Shown: positions 6,675 to 15,475, counted from the stretch's first letter. The stretch is DNA of 34,397 nt from an uncultured Pirellulaceae bacterium (GCA_934278005.1 CAKQWG010000008.1:1-34397); one strand, 5' to 3'. Program-made: numbers and translations. Notes: generated from the letters alone by a model not told the origin.

Positions 6675-7001
6675 CTACTTCTTTTTGCGATCGAGCACGC
6701 GCTGCAAAATCGACATCCAGGTCGGATTTAGTCGCAGTGTAACGTGCTGCACATTGCGTTCATCGGTGGGCTGGAAATCGATTTCAAAGCCAGCACTCGT
6801 CAGCGCGTCGTTGGGGGATTTGCCAGCTTGACAAGCCTTCCAGAAACGCACGCTGTGAAGGGTGCTCTGGGCTTTGCTGGTCGCAGTCTCGCTAGCGATT
6901 GACTGAACTGTCCGCGTCACCTCGGGTTCTAACCCAGTCATCATCTCTTGACGCAAGCGGTCCGCCCAATTTTTCCAACGAACTTTTTCTTGAACTGACA
7001 T
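6675..7001 (-). CDS. Hypothetical protein, 108 aa
   Basis: No family was recognised. The product is soluble, with a charged amphipathic N-terminal half (residues 1-45) and a central region containing RFWKACQAGKSPNDALTSAG (52-71). It ends in a basic tail RVLDRKKK. No signal peptide or membrane segment is seen. An AAGGTGG sequence lies just upstream of the ATG at 7001, supporting translation. It follows the 62-aa HTH-like gene by 140 bp on the same strand and precedes csp. The composition is normal for a coding sequence rather than a shadow frame, since the opposite strand offers no credible gene. Confidence 0.65.
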   Translation of the reverse strand: MSVQEKVRWKNWADRLRQEMMTGLEPEVTRTVQSIASETATSKAQSTLHSVRFWKACQAGKSPNDALTSAGFEIDFQPTDERNVQHVTLRLNPTWMSILQRVLDRKKK

Positions 7002-7141
7002 CTTCCACCTTTCAAATGAGCCAGGCGTCCCGTCGCTATTCCGGCTGGTTTAGCGGCATGACGCGTTTACTGTCCACAAACCATCAACAGTTCCGCGTGT
7101 GCTTGCCACGGTCTGAGGGGCCGAAACTCCAGCGAGCTTCG

Positions 7142-7330
7142 TTACTCACCATTGGTCGCAATGCCGATCAATTCATCATGAATTGAAAACCAAGCATGAT
7201 CTATCAGACCCACCACCTGCTGTTGACTAAGGTGCATTCGGTCCGATAACTGTTCGACAGACTGAGGGCCTGTTGCATAAAGTAGATCCCAAATATCTGC
7301 CCGCAGTTGCTCGTGTTCTTCTACGTTCAT
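7142..7330 (-). CDS. Small HTH-like hypothetical protein, 62 aa
   Basis: A short acidic protein. Residues 8-50 read as a helix-turn-helix: LRADIWDLLYATGPQSVEQL followed by SDRMHLSQQQVVGLIDHAWF, the spacing expected of a winged-helix or MarR-like recognition element. GGAG lies 4 nt before the ATG at 7330, one of the best-placed sites in the window. The function is unknown; it could be a small DNA-binding regulator or a partner of the 108-aa protein encoded 140 bp downstream. A hairpin-forming palindrome lies 60 bp upstream of the start. Confidence 0.65.
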   Translation of the reverse strand: MNVEEHEQLRADIWDLLYATGPQSVEQLSDRMHLSQQQVVGLIDHAWFSIHDELIGIATNGE

Positions 7331-7390
7331 AGTTCTCCGGCCTGGGTTATGCAGGGATGGACAGTGTATCGAGCGATGTGCTCACCAGCG

Positions 7391-7406
7391 TCGCACTAGT
7401 GTGCGA
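7391..7406. promoter_or_regulatory. Inverted repeat TCGCAC-TAGT-GTGCGA
   Basis: A 6-bp perfect inverted repeat around TAGT, 60 bp upstream of the 62-aa HTH-like gene. It shares the 9-mer GCACTAGTG with a 14-bp palindrome upstream of hom. This could be an operator; nothing else supports that. Confidence 0.3.
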
Positions 7407-7638
7407 TAAGCACCGTCACGGAGCGGTTGGTCAACATTCCAACCGAGATCGGCTTTAGAATTAAGATCGAAGCCGAGCATGAGTTTGCAATAAACCAGGC
7501 TGCGCAGAGCTATTGTCGTCTAGCGGCACTACCTATTAGCGTACCTTCTACCCCCTTGCGCGGTCAACTCGTAATCGTCCGCATAGCCTGATTAAGCTAG
7601 ACAATCTGCCTGTTTATGAACTTGAACAAGGGCCATTA

Positions 7639-7678
7639 GCCACAATGCCACAGTGCCACAGCGCCACTCGGTCACAGC
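7639..7678. repeat. Degenerate octamer array (GCCACAGT), 5 units
   Basis: Five consecutive 8-bp units: GCCACAAT, GCCACAGT, GCCACAGC, GCCACTCG and GTCACAGC. This is the second octamer array in the window, but its unit is unrelated to the AGTAGGGG array. Its divergence suggests it is older or no longer varying. Confidence 0.7.
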
Positions 7679-7827
7679 GTCGCCTAGGGGCCATCGCCGG
7701 TCTACTCGCCCACCGGGTATTTGCTAATTTGTCGAAGCTTCTATGATTTTAGACGCCGCCGCCAAGAGCGCTTGCTTGTCGCCAAGGCCGCTTGGGCAGT
7801 AACTGAATACTTTACTTCCACCTAAAC

Positions 7828-7862
7828 CCAGTCCGACAGACCATCATTCCAGTCCGACAGAC
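7828..7862 (+). promoter_or_regulatory. 14-bp direct repeat upstream of apt
   Basis: Two perfect copies of CCAGTCCGACAGAC start at 7828 and 7849. They are 21 bp apart start to start, about two helical turns, so a protein could bind both on the same face of the DNA. The second copy ends 22 bp before the apt start codon. A binding site for a regulator of purine salvage is a reasonable guess. Confidence 0.4.
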
Positions 7863-7884
7863 GTAGCCCCACATTCGGCCAGCC

Positions 7885-8406
7885 ATGAGCACTATCAATC
7901 TACGCAACTACATCCGCGACGTCCCGGACTTCCCCAAGCAGGGCATTCTTTTCAAAGACATTACGCCGCTGCTTTCCGCGCCCGACGCATTTGAGGAAGC
8001 CATCAACCGCTTTGAGGAGCGCTATCGCGAACAGCGCATCGACTGCATCGTCGCCGCCGAAGCGCGTGGCTTCATTTTCGGTGCGCCACTCGCCTTGCGG
8101 CTAAAGACGGCATTTGTACCGGTTCGCAAACCCGGCAAGCTGCCCTTCACAACTCATCGCCATAACTACGATCTGGAGTATGGCAGCGATTCTCTGGAGA
8201 TACACTCTGATGCCTTGCAGCCTGGGCAGCGGATCTTGGTGATCGATGATCTGCTAGCAACAGGAGGTACCGTTCAGGCCTGCGTGCAGTTGTTGTCTAA
8301 TTTTTCCGTCGAGATCGTCGAATTTGCATTTGTCGTTCACCTAAAAGCTCTCGAAGGGGAGAAGAAGCTTGCTCCACATAGCTCGTTCAGTTTGATCGAA
8401 TTCTAA
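7885..8406 (+). CDS. apt: Adenine phosphoribosyltransferase
   Basis: Makes AMP from adenine and PRPP in purine salvage. The 173-aa product has the normal family length and N-terminal signature (LRNYIRDVPDFPKQGILFKDITPLL, 6-30, given here only as its position and key FPKQGILFKDITP residues). It also has the AARGF-like substrate loop AEARGFIFGAPLA (58-70), the RKPGKLP flexible-loop motif (81-87) and the PRPP-binding motif VIDDLLATGGT (119-129). The gene stands alone, with long spacers on both sides and a spaced direct repeat immediately upstream. Confidence 0.97.
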   Translation: MSTINLRNYIRDVPDFPKQGILFKDITPLLSAPDAFEEAINRFEERYREQRIDCIVAAEARGFIFGAPLALRLKTAFVPVRKPGKLPFTTHRHNYDLEYGSDSLEIHSDALQPGQRILVIDDLLATGGTVQACVQLLSNFSVEIVEFAFVVHLKALEGEKKLAPHSSFSLIEF

Positions 8407-8858
8407 AGCATGCCATCGGACGAGCACAGCAGGACAGCAATGTTGGTATGCTGAGTGAGTGTGGCGGCGAGCATAGTAGTTTGTCTGCCCGCTCTTACCT
8501 GCTTGCTCAAAGTAAGATCCCATGGCTTGGCACGCTCAAACCAACGCGTTGATCCCGCTCAGCTGGCAACTGGCTTCAGCCAAGTTTAGCTGGGACTATT
8601 ATGAGCAGCTCGAAGCTCTGTTGTTGGAATTGGCTAGGGGAGGAACTTAACGGTGTGGCGCCATGACTGCGCGGTGCCGCCTTACGGGCTACGCAGTATT
8701 GGATCCGTGCCTACTTGGTGCGCTTTGAGCGCTTACGAAAAATTTGGTTGATTTCGATTGACTGCAACTCGTGACACGCGTTACATTGGCTGGGTCTTCA
8801 CGACTGATCGAGGGGGGACCGTCGCAGTATCTATTGGCCAACTTTCGGAGCGAGACCT
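8407..8858. other. 452-bp spacer after apt
   Basis: No convincing gene. A loose inverted repeat just after the apt stop (AGCATGCCA at 8407 with TGGTATGCT at 8444) might act as a weak terminator. A 42-codon open frame runs from an ATG at 8522 to a TAA at 8650, but it has no good ribosome-binding site and no recognisable domain, so it is not called. Confidence 0.5.
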
Positions 8859-9281
8859 ATGTCAAATTCAAATCCCTATGCAGCTCCGCTGGCAACGGAC
8901 GCTGTGGTGCAGGGGGCGGGGCGCGAACATCTGCGTAAAATAGCGTCGGCCCAACGAAACGTGAACTTGGCGGTCTTGTTTTACCTTGCACTCATCCCAC
9001 TGAACATCGTGCTGTCGATAGTTGCTGCTGAAGTGGCATGGGGGGCGATTGTCCTCGGCCTTGCAGCGCTGGCCGTCCTTATTTTTGGCGCGGTTTCTGT
9101 GTATAGCTTAGCATCGTTGTTTCATGGCCCTCTCGGCGGGGTGATCTATGTGCTCGGGCTGCTCGTGCCAGTACTCGGTCTGATCTTGCTGGTAATGCTC
9201 AGTTCCAAAGCGACGAAGATCTTAAAGAGCAACGGCATCAAGGTCGGGTTGCTTGGCGCAAACCCTCAGCAGATCCATTAA
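8859..9281 (+). CDS. Small integral membrane protein, NPYAAP type
   Basis: A 140-aa protein starting with SNSNPYAAP, an N-terminal signature common in planctomycete membrane proteins. A charged segment (20-34) is followed by three hydrophobic helices at about 36-56, 60-85 and 92-115. The C-terminus is a short basic tail (SSKATKILKSNGIKVG). GGAG sits 8 nt before the ATG at 8859, so the start is well supported. There is no enzymatic motif and the function is unknown. It converges with the minus-strand membrane-protein gene ending at 9337. Confidence 0.8.
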   Translation: MSNSNPYAAPLATDAVVQGAGREHLRKIASAQRNVNLAVLFYLALIPLNIVLSIVAAEVAWGAIVLGLAALAVLIFGAVSVYSLASLFHGPLGGVIYVLGLLVPVLGLILLVMLSSKATKILKSNGIKVGLLGANPQQIH

Positions 9282-9336
9282 CACGAGAACGCCACGATGG
9301 AATGGAGCCAACGCGATTGCGCTAAGCCTGCGTTGC

Positions 9337-10251
9337 TTAGGAGCTGATCAGCGGAGTGGGGACTAGCAAGGCGTGTTGGAAATACATGACCAGCGCCCCT
9401 TGGCCGGCTATTAATTGGGCGACATACAGCGACCCTACGTAGACTAGCGCACTGGCCAGGGCGACAATTCGCGCAGGCCAGCGCAGGCTCCAGTGTCGAT
9501 AAGAACGCCGTAAAGTTGTCCGCCGACCGGCAGCATATCCGATGGCCGCGCCGAGCATTAGCTTGGCCGGTAGCATAACTACGACAAACACCAAACTGGG
9601 CGCCCATACAAGCTCGGCCGGCGTCGCTTCAATGCGTAGCAGATAAAGTGGAATGCAGAGCAGGCATAGTAACCACAAGGCAGCCGCATGCGCCCATGGA
9701 GCGCACAGGAAATTCTGACGGACTTGCCTCACATCGAACATCGCTCGCAAGCGATTGCGCTGGGCCAGTTGAATTTGTAGAAAGGGCAGGTAGAGCGAGA
9801 GGAGCACCATGCCCACTGCCCCCAGTAAGCCAATGGCGAGGGCCGCGGGAAAGCCCTGTGAGCGTTGGCCAATGATCATCAATGTGACCGGGATGGCGAT
9901 CCACACGAGCACTCCGCACGTGGCTCGCAAACCGAGAAACCACAATCGTGGGAAGTGTAGTTTTTCCACCACGCCATAGAGATTCTCGCTGGCCCGCTGC
10001 CAAGTCTGCATGCGGAAGAATTCGCGCATGAATCGCAGCGGCGCCGGCCACAACAAATGGCGCAGCTGGCCACCGCGCATGGCAGCCCACGCCACATGAG
10101 TTATCCAAAGCAGGGTGAGCAAACAAGCGGCTGCGCGCCATAGACCAGCTGCTCTGGAATGGGGGAGCAGCAATTGGGCATCATAGGAAAGATTGTGAAC
10201 AAGCGCGACTGGTAGCCGTAGCAGGAATGCCAGCAGGACGAACACTCTCAA
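9337..10251 (-). pseudogene. Multi-pass membrane protein, 5' end apparently lost
   Basis: From 10251 down to the stop at 9337 the frame encodes about 304 residues with five to seven hydrophobic segments (for example VFVLLAFLLRLPVALVH, LWFLGLRATCGVLVWIAIPV, GLLGAVGMVLLSLYLPFLQ, LVFVVVMLPAKLMLGAAIG). Between them is a polar cytoplasmic-looking segment PLRFMREFFRMQTWQRASEN. It resembles planctomycete DUF4013-like membrane proteins, without certainty. The frame remains open upstream to 10539, but beyond about 10320 it runs antisense to the DUF1501 remnant and loses membrane character. The only nearby starts are TTG at 10251 or GTG at 10245, without a ribosome-binding site. The most likely reading is a gene truncated at its 5' end; an intact gene using a rare start is the alternative. 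Confidence 0.55.
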
Positions 10252-10287
10252 ACGTCCGGCGAGCCGTAGGCCGGGTAGAGCCGATGA

Positions 10288-11196
10288 CCACGGACGTCCG
10301 CTGGCAAGTTCGGCCGCAGCTCGATTCTCGCCGGTGAATGGCCAGGCCGTGGCGGCTACTTGGGGCCAAGCTACGACGCATTCCAAATCGGCGATCCGGC
10401 AGATGGCATTCCCGATCTCAAGCCGCGAGTCGATGAGGCGACTTTGGCGCGGCGCAGCGGCGCGCTGCTGCAGACGCTTGAGGCCGAATTCCAGCGGGGA
10501 CGCCTGCACGATCTGGATCGCAGGCGGACCTTGCACCAAGTTGCTACCGATAGTGCTCTGGCGATGATGACCAGCCAGCAGCTGAGCGCCTTTGACATAC
10601 TTGCAGAAGGGGCAGAGCGTCGCGCACGATTTGGCGATACGCCCTTTGGCCGCGGCTGTTTGGCGGCAATTCGACTGCTAGAGACAGGCGTGCGTTGTGT
10701 AGAAGTTGAGCTCAACGGCTGGGACTCGCATGTCAACAATCATGCACTGCAGATGGGACGCGCTCGCATTCTAGACTCAGCTCTGGCTGCTACGCTGCAG
10801 GAACTGCACCAGCGGGACCTACTTGACGACACGGTGGTCTTCTGCGGCGGAGAGTTTGGGAGGACTCCTCAGATCAATCCTGCCAGTGGTCGCGATCACT
10901 GGCCGCATGGCTTCAGTGGGCTGTTAGCGGGCGGCGGTTTTCGTCGCGGTTATGTACACGGTGCAACTCCGGCCAAACCCGAGAGGCAATGGTTCGAAAA
11001 ACAAAAGCCATCCCAGTCTGGGAAGACGCCTGCAATGGACGTGACGCGTTTTGCTGACAAACCGCTGAGCATCCCGGATCTGCATGCTACGCTTCTGCAG
11101 GCTTTGGGAATTGACCCTGCACAAGAGCGGGTGACTCCCATCGGTCGCCCGCTCAAGTGGAGCGACGGCCAAGTGGCGCGGGAGCTGTTGGCATAG
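10288..11196 (+). pseudogene. DUF1501 protein, C-terminal part only
   Basis: The frame is open from just after a TGA at 10285. Recognisable DUF1501 sequence starts around 10320 with GEWPGRGGYLGPSYDAF and continues through the family's C-terminal landmarks: FGRGCLAAIRLLETGVRCVEV, a WDSHVNNH metal-site-like motif, GGEFGRTPQINPASGRDHW, LLAGGGFRRGYVHG and the end motif LLQALGIDP. Family members are usually 420-480 aa with an N-terminal half (GGPSHVDTFDPKP-type) that is wholly missing here; only about 280-300 aa remain. The usual DUF1549/DUF1553 (PSD1) partner is also absent. No proper start codon with a ribosome-binding site is seen. It is read as a 5'-truncated, probably inactive gene. Confidence 0.75.
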
Positions 11197-11223
11197 CGTC
11201 CACACCGCTGCGAGGCCGGCTGG

Positions 11224-13653
11224 CTAATTGGTGTACGTGGTCAGCTTGGACTCGGGCTGGCTGGGGCCAGCCTCTTTAAGGGCGCGGATCAACTGCGACT
11301 CAGTGATAGCGTCGCGCAGAATGATGGGCGGCGCAGATGGGTCGGCTGGATAAATGGCCAGCAGTGGAATTGACAAACTGTCCAGCTCTTTGAGTTTGCT
11401 CATGATCTCATCGGACGGTTCGGACCAGTCGGCGAGCAGTGGAACCACTCCGTTCTCGTCGACAAGCTTGGCAACTCTAGGCCGGTCGATGGCGAACTTC
11501 ATATTCGCTTGACATGTTAAGCACCAGCGAGCGGTGAACTCGACCATGACCGTTTTTCCCTGCGAGCGATGGGCCGCGAGGGAAGCTTCGTTATAAGGTA
11601 TCCAAGGCAAGTCATGCTTGACAGGTCCGAGGAACATGAAAGCCGACATGGCACCTACGGCGGTCATGGCCAGGGCGGCTGCCCATGCCGAACGCAAGCG
11701 GTACGCTTCGGCGTATGCAGGCACGCGACCTATGAGCCAACAAGCAAACCAGACTACGATCAGGAGCGTCAGCGTGGCGATGCGATAGTCTGGGGCGATC
11801 ATGGCTACGAAGTAAACCACCGTCAAAAGTAGCGGGAACGCCAAGACCTGCTTGAGGGTATCCATCCACGCTCCGGGTTTGGGCAGCAGACGAATCACGC
11901 CAGGGTAAAAACAGAGCGCAATGTAGGGCAGGCCCAAACCAATTCCGACCAACAGATACAGTAGGATGATCGACGTGACGGAAAGCGTAAGCGTCAGGCC
12001 GAAGAGCGTCCCCAGAAATGGCCCCGAGCAGGGCGTCGCTAAGAGTGTGGTTAAGATGCCTTTGAAGAACGCCCCAGTCAGTCCCTCCTGCTCCATCAGC
12101 TTGCCAGACTTGTTCGACGTGGCAAAGCCTGGAATGGGAATCTCCCACACGCCTAAGAAGCTCAAAGCCATAGCAAAGATCAGCACGGCCATGGGCACTT
12201 GGAATTCCAAGCGCGTAAACTGCTGGCCCCAGCCAAATGCCTCGCCCGCCAATTTGGCGAACACGTTGGCTAGTGCCAAGACCAGCATGACGGCCAGGAT
12301 GCCTCCCACGTAGGAGACGTTGAGCGAAATGATTTTGCGTCGATTGCTGCCCGATTGATTGACAAAGCCCATCAGCTTGAGCCCGATCACCGGCAGTACG
12401 CAAGGCATAAAGTTAAGGATGAAGCCACCGGCTAGCGCGGCCAGGACCATCCAAATGTCCAGGCCGGCTCCCGCTGCTGCGGACGGCTGCTTAGCAGGCC
12501 CTGCCTCGGAAGTGCCCTGGTCGATCCAGTCCGTCAAGCTCTCCCGGTCAACGACAGTCACGTAATCCTGTTGTGCGAAGGTCAGCGCCTTGCCGGCGGC
12601 CGGAGTAGGTGGAGTTGAAGTGACGGTCAGATTGCCAGCCACCGACAGACCACTGCGCTGGCTGCACGATCGATCATTGCACGTCACAAAGCCGACTTGC
12701 AACTCGATTGGATATTCGCCGGCTTGCGCATTCTCCGGAACGCGGATCGGAATGCGCCATGTAACATCTCCATCGTGATAGCTGATAGGAGTTTCAAGTC
12801 GGCTGTCGACGGCGATGGCAGCTTCGGTCTTGGGCCGACCAAATCGCAGGCCGGCTTTGGAAGTGGCCACGATTACGGTGCGAAATTCGGACTCTTCGTC
12901 GACAAACGGATAGATGTGATAGCCTGCATCCAGTTCCGCTGTGAGCGTAATTACGGCAAGTCCGCCGGGTTTGACCTGAGCCGGTGTCAGGCTAGCGCTC
13001 CACACGGCCTGGGTGTCGGTGATTCGCAGCGATTCACTGCGCTTCTGCTCACTATAATTTCCCGTGAACTGAGCGGTCATCTTTTTGGAAATTGGAATAC
13101 AGGACCCGCCGGTCATGCAGATTTGACCATCCAATGCGACCTCTAGGGAATCTTGCTCAGGATCGAGTTCTTTAGCAACGGTAAAGGGAGCAGTCCAGGT
13201 GACTAATCCATGGTGCTCCTCAATCGGCAAGCCGGGCCAGGCGCGGTCGGAGCCGATGTCCGGCGCTTGATCGGGGATGAAGGGACCGGTGAGATTGACC
13301 GAGTCGCTAAGCAGCTTCATCTTGGTGGCCATCGGCCCACCATCGGGTTGAGTGGTCGAGTACAGATGCCAGCCATCGGCAATGTCGACGGCAATCGAAA
13401 GGCGACCACTCTTGCCTGCGGATTCCAATTCGTAAGTGGCGTCAAACGTGGCGTTCTCGCCATTGGCGGAACCACCGCCCACGCTGGGCAGCCCCAGATT
13501 TCCAAAGGGAGTCGTCGATAGCTGCTTGCCTGACGCTTTGCCTTTGGACGGCGGTGATGTGCTCTGCGCCAACGCGGCAGCTGGGACCAGCATCAACAGT
13601 GCCAAACTCCAATATAAAGCTAGCCCAGTAGCTGTGCGAATGGAAGCGTTCAT
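11224..13653 (-). CDS. DsbD-like thiol:disulfide interchange protein
   Basis: Carries electrons across the inner membrane to reduce periplasmic disulfides. The 809-aa product has a signal peptide (1-30, ending AALAQ). It then has two tandem DsbD-alpha-like beta domains (about 65-200 and 215-345), each with a Cys pair (C179/C185 and C325/C330). The transmembrane domain (about 400-680) contains the two redox cysteines in FMPCVLP (C418) and ATPCSGP (C542). A C-terminal thioredoxin domain has RWCLTC (C711, C714). Two N-terminal domains instead of one make it longer than E. coli DsbD (about 565 aa). The ATG at 13653 gives a clean signal peptide, though its ribosome-binding site is weak. It converges with the DUF1501 remnant, 27 bp away. 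Confidence 0.9.
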   Translation of the reverse strand: MNASIRTATGLALYWSLALLMLVPAAALAQSTSPPSKGKASGKQLSTTPFGNLGLPSVGGGSANGENATFDATYELESAGKSGRLSIAVDIADGWHLYSTTQPDGGPMATKMKLLSDSVNLTGPFIPDQAPDIGSDRAWPGLPIEEHHGLVTWTAPFTVAKELDPEQDSLEVALDGQICMTGGSCIPISKKMTAQFTGNYSEQKRSESLRITDTQAVWSASLTPAQVKPGGLAVITLTAELDAGYHIYPFVDEESEFRTVIVATSKAGLRFGRPKTEAAIAVDSRLETPISYHDGDVTWRIPIRVPENAQAGEYPIELQVGFVTCNDRSCSQRSGLSVAGNLTVTSTPPTPAAGKALTFAQQDYVTVVDRESLTDWIDQGTSEAGPAKQPSAAAGAGLDIWMVLAALAGGFILNFMPCVLPVIGLKLMGFVNQSGSNRRKIISLNVSYVGGILAVMLVLALANVFAKLAGEAFGWGQQFTRLEFQVPMAVLIFAMALSFLGVWEIPIPGFATSNKSGKLMEQEGLTGAFFKGILTTLLATPCSGPFLGTLFGLTLTLSVTSIILLYLLVGIGLGLPYIALCFYPGVIRLLPKPGAWMDTLKQVLAFPLLLTVVYFVAMIAPDYRIATLTLLIVVWFACWLIGRVPAYAEAYRLRSAWAAALAMTAVGAMSAFMFLGPVKHDLPWIPYNEASLAAHRSQGKTVMVEFTARWCLTCQANMKFAIDRPRVAKLVDENGVVPLLADWSEPSDEIMSKLKELDSLSIPLLAIYPADPSAPPIILRDAITESQLIRALKEAGPSQPESKLTTYTN

Positions 13654-13821
13654 AGAAGATCGTTTTCCTATTGCTTGCTGGCGCGCGTGCGCCAAGTATC
13701 GAGTATCATGTTGATCTGTAGAGTAAGTGTATGTTTACCCCATAGTTGTAAGCGCGGTCAACGCTGCCAAGGCTTTTTCCGGCCTCAGGCAGGGTAAACA
13801 CACGAGCGGTCTACTATGTCG

Positions 13822-13830
13822 CCCCCCCCC
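13822..13830. repeat. Homopolymer tract of 9 C
   Basis: Nine consecutive C, 33 bp upstream of the DUF1080 start in the divergent promoter region shared with the DsbD-like gene. Tracts like this can vary in length by slippage and change promoter spacing, but there is no direct sign of that here. Confidence 0.6.
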
Positions 13831-13862
13831 ACTCGTGCCCACTAACATACGAAGGTAAACGC

Positions 13863-14786
13863 ATGTTGCTAATCCGATTTTCGCTGCTCGCTCTGTTCTA
13901 TTCTACCCTGCTTAGCTCTACGCTGGTCAGCCCGCTATCCGCTCAGCAGCCGAGGCAGAGCGCTACGCCCCTCGCCAACACTGGCGATGGCACCGCCGCA
14001 GATCCTCGGAAACAGAACGCTGCTGTTGAGCAGTCTGCCGAAGGCGACGCGATAGGCAAATCCGGCGAGTGGATTCAGTTGTTCAACGGCACGGACTTAA
14101 CTGGCTGGATTCCCAAAATTCGCTATCAAGCGCTCGGAGAAAACTACGGCAAGACGTTTCGCGTTGAAGACGGTTTGCTGAAAGTGCGCTACAGCCCTGA
14201 GCATTATCCAGAATTTGGCGAGCGATTTGGTCATTTGTTTTACGAAAAGCCGTTCTCGCACTACCGCTTGCGGGTCGAGTATCGATTTGTTGGTCAACAG
14301 TGCGCAGGCGGCCCTGGCTGGGCAACGCGCAATAGCGGTATGATGCTTCATGGTGAAGACCCTGCATTGATGACTGTCGATCAGGATTTCCCGGCGTCAA
14401 TCGAGTGTCAGCTGCTGGGGGGCAATGGCCGCGATCCACGCAGCACCGTCAACCTGTGCACTCCTGGCACCAACGTTGTTATGGACGGAAAGCTGTTCCT
14501 GCCTCACTGCACCAATTCCCGCTCCAAGACCTACCATGGTGAGCAGTGGGTCACGGTTGAGGTGGAGGTGCGCGGCGCCGGGGTTATCAAGCACATTATC
14601 GATGGCGAAACTGTTTTGGAGTATTCTCAGGCTCAGTACGATGAGCGTGACGCTCACGCCAAGATGCTGGCTGAAAAGCAGGGTGGGCTGCTAATTTCCG
14701 AAGGGACTATATCATTGCAGAGCGAAAGCCATCCGATAGATTTTCGCAAGGTCGAACTGCTTGTGCTGGAGCCACCGACAGAGTGA
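13863..14786 (+). CDS. Secreted DUF1080 (3-keto-disaccharide hydrolase-type) protein
   Basis: A 307-aa exported protein. Residues 1-27 are a signal peptide (cleavage likely after PLSA), 28-60 a polar linker, and 62-303 a DUF1080 domain with a concanavalin-like jelly-roll fold. Key stretches are WIQLFNGTDLTGW (71-83), FRVEDGLLKVRY, FSHYRLRVEYRFV, an NSGMMLHG motif and a C-terminal ISLQSESHPIDFRKVELL. The family is greatly expanded in planctomycetes and some members act on 3-keto-glycosides; the substrate here cannot be told. AAGG lies 8 nt before the ATG. The stop overlaps the GTG start of the HAD gene (GTGA). Confidence 0.92.
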   Translation: MLLIRFSLLALFYSTLLSSTLVSPLSAQQPRQSATPLANTGDGTAADPRKQNAAVEQSAEGDAIGKSGEWIQLFNGTDLTGWIPKIRYQALGENYGKTFRVEDGLLKVRYSPEHYPEFGERFGHLFYEKPFSHYRLRVEYRFVGQQCAGGPGWATRNSGMMLHGEDPALMTVDQDFPASIECQLLGGNGRDPRSTVNLCTPGTNVVMDGKLFLPHCTNSRSKTYHGEQWVTVEVEVRGAGVIKHIIDGETVLEYSQAQYDERDAHAKMLAEKQGGLLISEGTISLQSESHPIDFRKVELLVLEPPTE

Positions 14787-15475
14787 TCGTCGTGCTATTT
14801 GACATCGATGGCACGTTGATCGACACTCAGGGGGCGGGAGGGGCGGCGCTGTCTTCGGCGCTGACCCAGCAATTTGGCATCGCGTTACCGCAAAAGGTCG
14901 CTCTACACGGCCGCACCGATCTGGGGGTCTTCTCTGAGTTGCTCGCCATCAATGGCATACCCGACTCTCCGGAAAATTTCAGCCGCTTGCAGGCGGCTTA
15001 TTTTGAGAATCTTCCGGCGGAACTGAACCGCAGGGAAGGCGTTGTGCTGCCAGGCGTGATCGACATGCTAACTCAATTGCGGCAGAATGTTGGCTGTCAC
15101 GTCGGTTTACTGACGGGAAACATGCCGGTCTCGGCCAGGATGAAACTCGATCATTTTGGCTTGTGGAAGTGGTTCGAATTTGGAATATTCGGGGACACGG
15201 TTGTTCACCGGCCGCAATTGAGTGGCCAAGTGATAACAGTCGTCAATAATCACAGTGGACATGAAGTCCCCTCACAGTGCATTATAGTAATCGGTGATAC
15301 TCCGCTGGACGTAGAGTTGGCTCGCGCATTGCAGGCTCGCTGTTTGGCGGTCAGCACGGGCGGATTCACAGTCGACGAGCTGCTGATGGCAGGAGCTTGT
15401 CGAGCGGAAATCGATTTGTGCGCCACTGACGACCTGGTGAATTGGATCTTTACGCAGACGGAGTTGAGAATATGA
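14783..15475 (+). CDS. HAD-superfamily hydrolase (phosphoglycolate phosphatase-like)
   Basis: A 230-aa haloacid-dehalogenase-type phosphatase. Motif I is FDIDGTLID (6-14, nucleophile D7, acid D9). A helical cap occupies about 15-85, motif II is LLTGNM (about 110-115), and motif IV is GDTPLDVELA, which matches the phosphoglycolate phosphatase/Gph subgroup. The start is GTG at 14783, overlapping the DUF1080 stop by 4 bp. Its own stop overlaps the rsmG start (ATGA). The substrate is unknown; the coupling to a secreted sugar-active protein hints at sugar phosphate metabolism, but that is only inference. Confidence 0.88.
   Translation: MIVVLFDIDGTLIDTQGAGGAALSSALTQQFGIALPQKVALHGRTDLGVFSELLAINGIPDSPENFSRLQAAYFENLPAELNRREGVVLPGVIDMLTQLRQNVGCHVGLLTGNMPVSARMKLDHFGLWKWFEFGIFGDTVVHRPQLSGQVITVVNNHSGHEVPSQCIIVIGDTPLDVELARALQARCLAVSTGGFTVDELLMAGACRAEIDLCATDDLVNWIFTQTELRI

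Larger units (their letters stand above)
7331..7884. other. 554-bp intergenic region between divergent genes
   Basis: Separates the minus-strand HTH-like gene from plus-strand apt, so it must hold promoters for both. No coding frame with family features was found. It contains an inverted repeat (7391-7406), a degenerate octamer array (7639-7678) and a 14-bp direct repeat next to apt (7828-7862). A small RNA cannot be excluded by eye. Confidence 0.6.

Noticed and set aside
6482..6742. Cysteine-rich plus-strand frame with CGLN repeats
   Set aside because: It is the translation of the 12-bp repeat and then runs antisense to the 108-aa gene; it has no ribosome-binding site.
8522..8650. 42-codon open frame after apt
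   Set aside because: ATG to TAA is intact, but there is no clear ribosome-binding site, no recognisable motif and the length is within chance expectation.
11612..12403. 263-codon minus-strand frame inside the DsbD-like gene
   Set aside because: Frame-shifted shadow of the membrane domain; Arg/Gly/His-rich with no hydrophobic pattern of its own.
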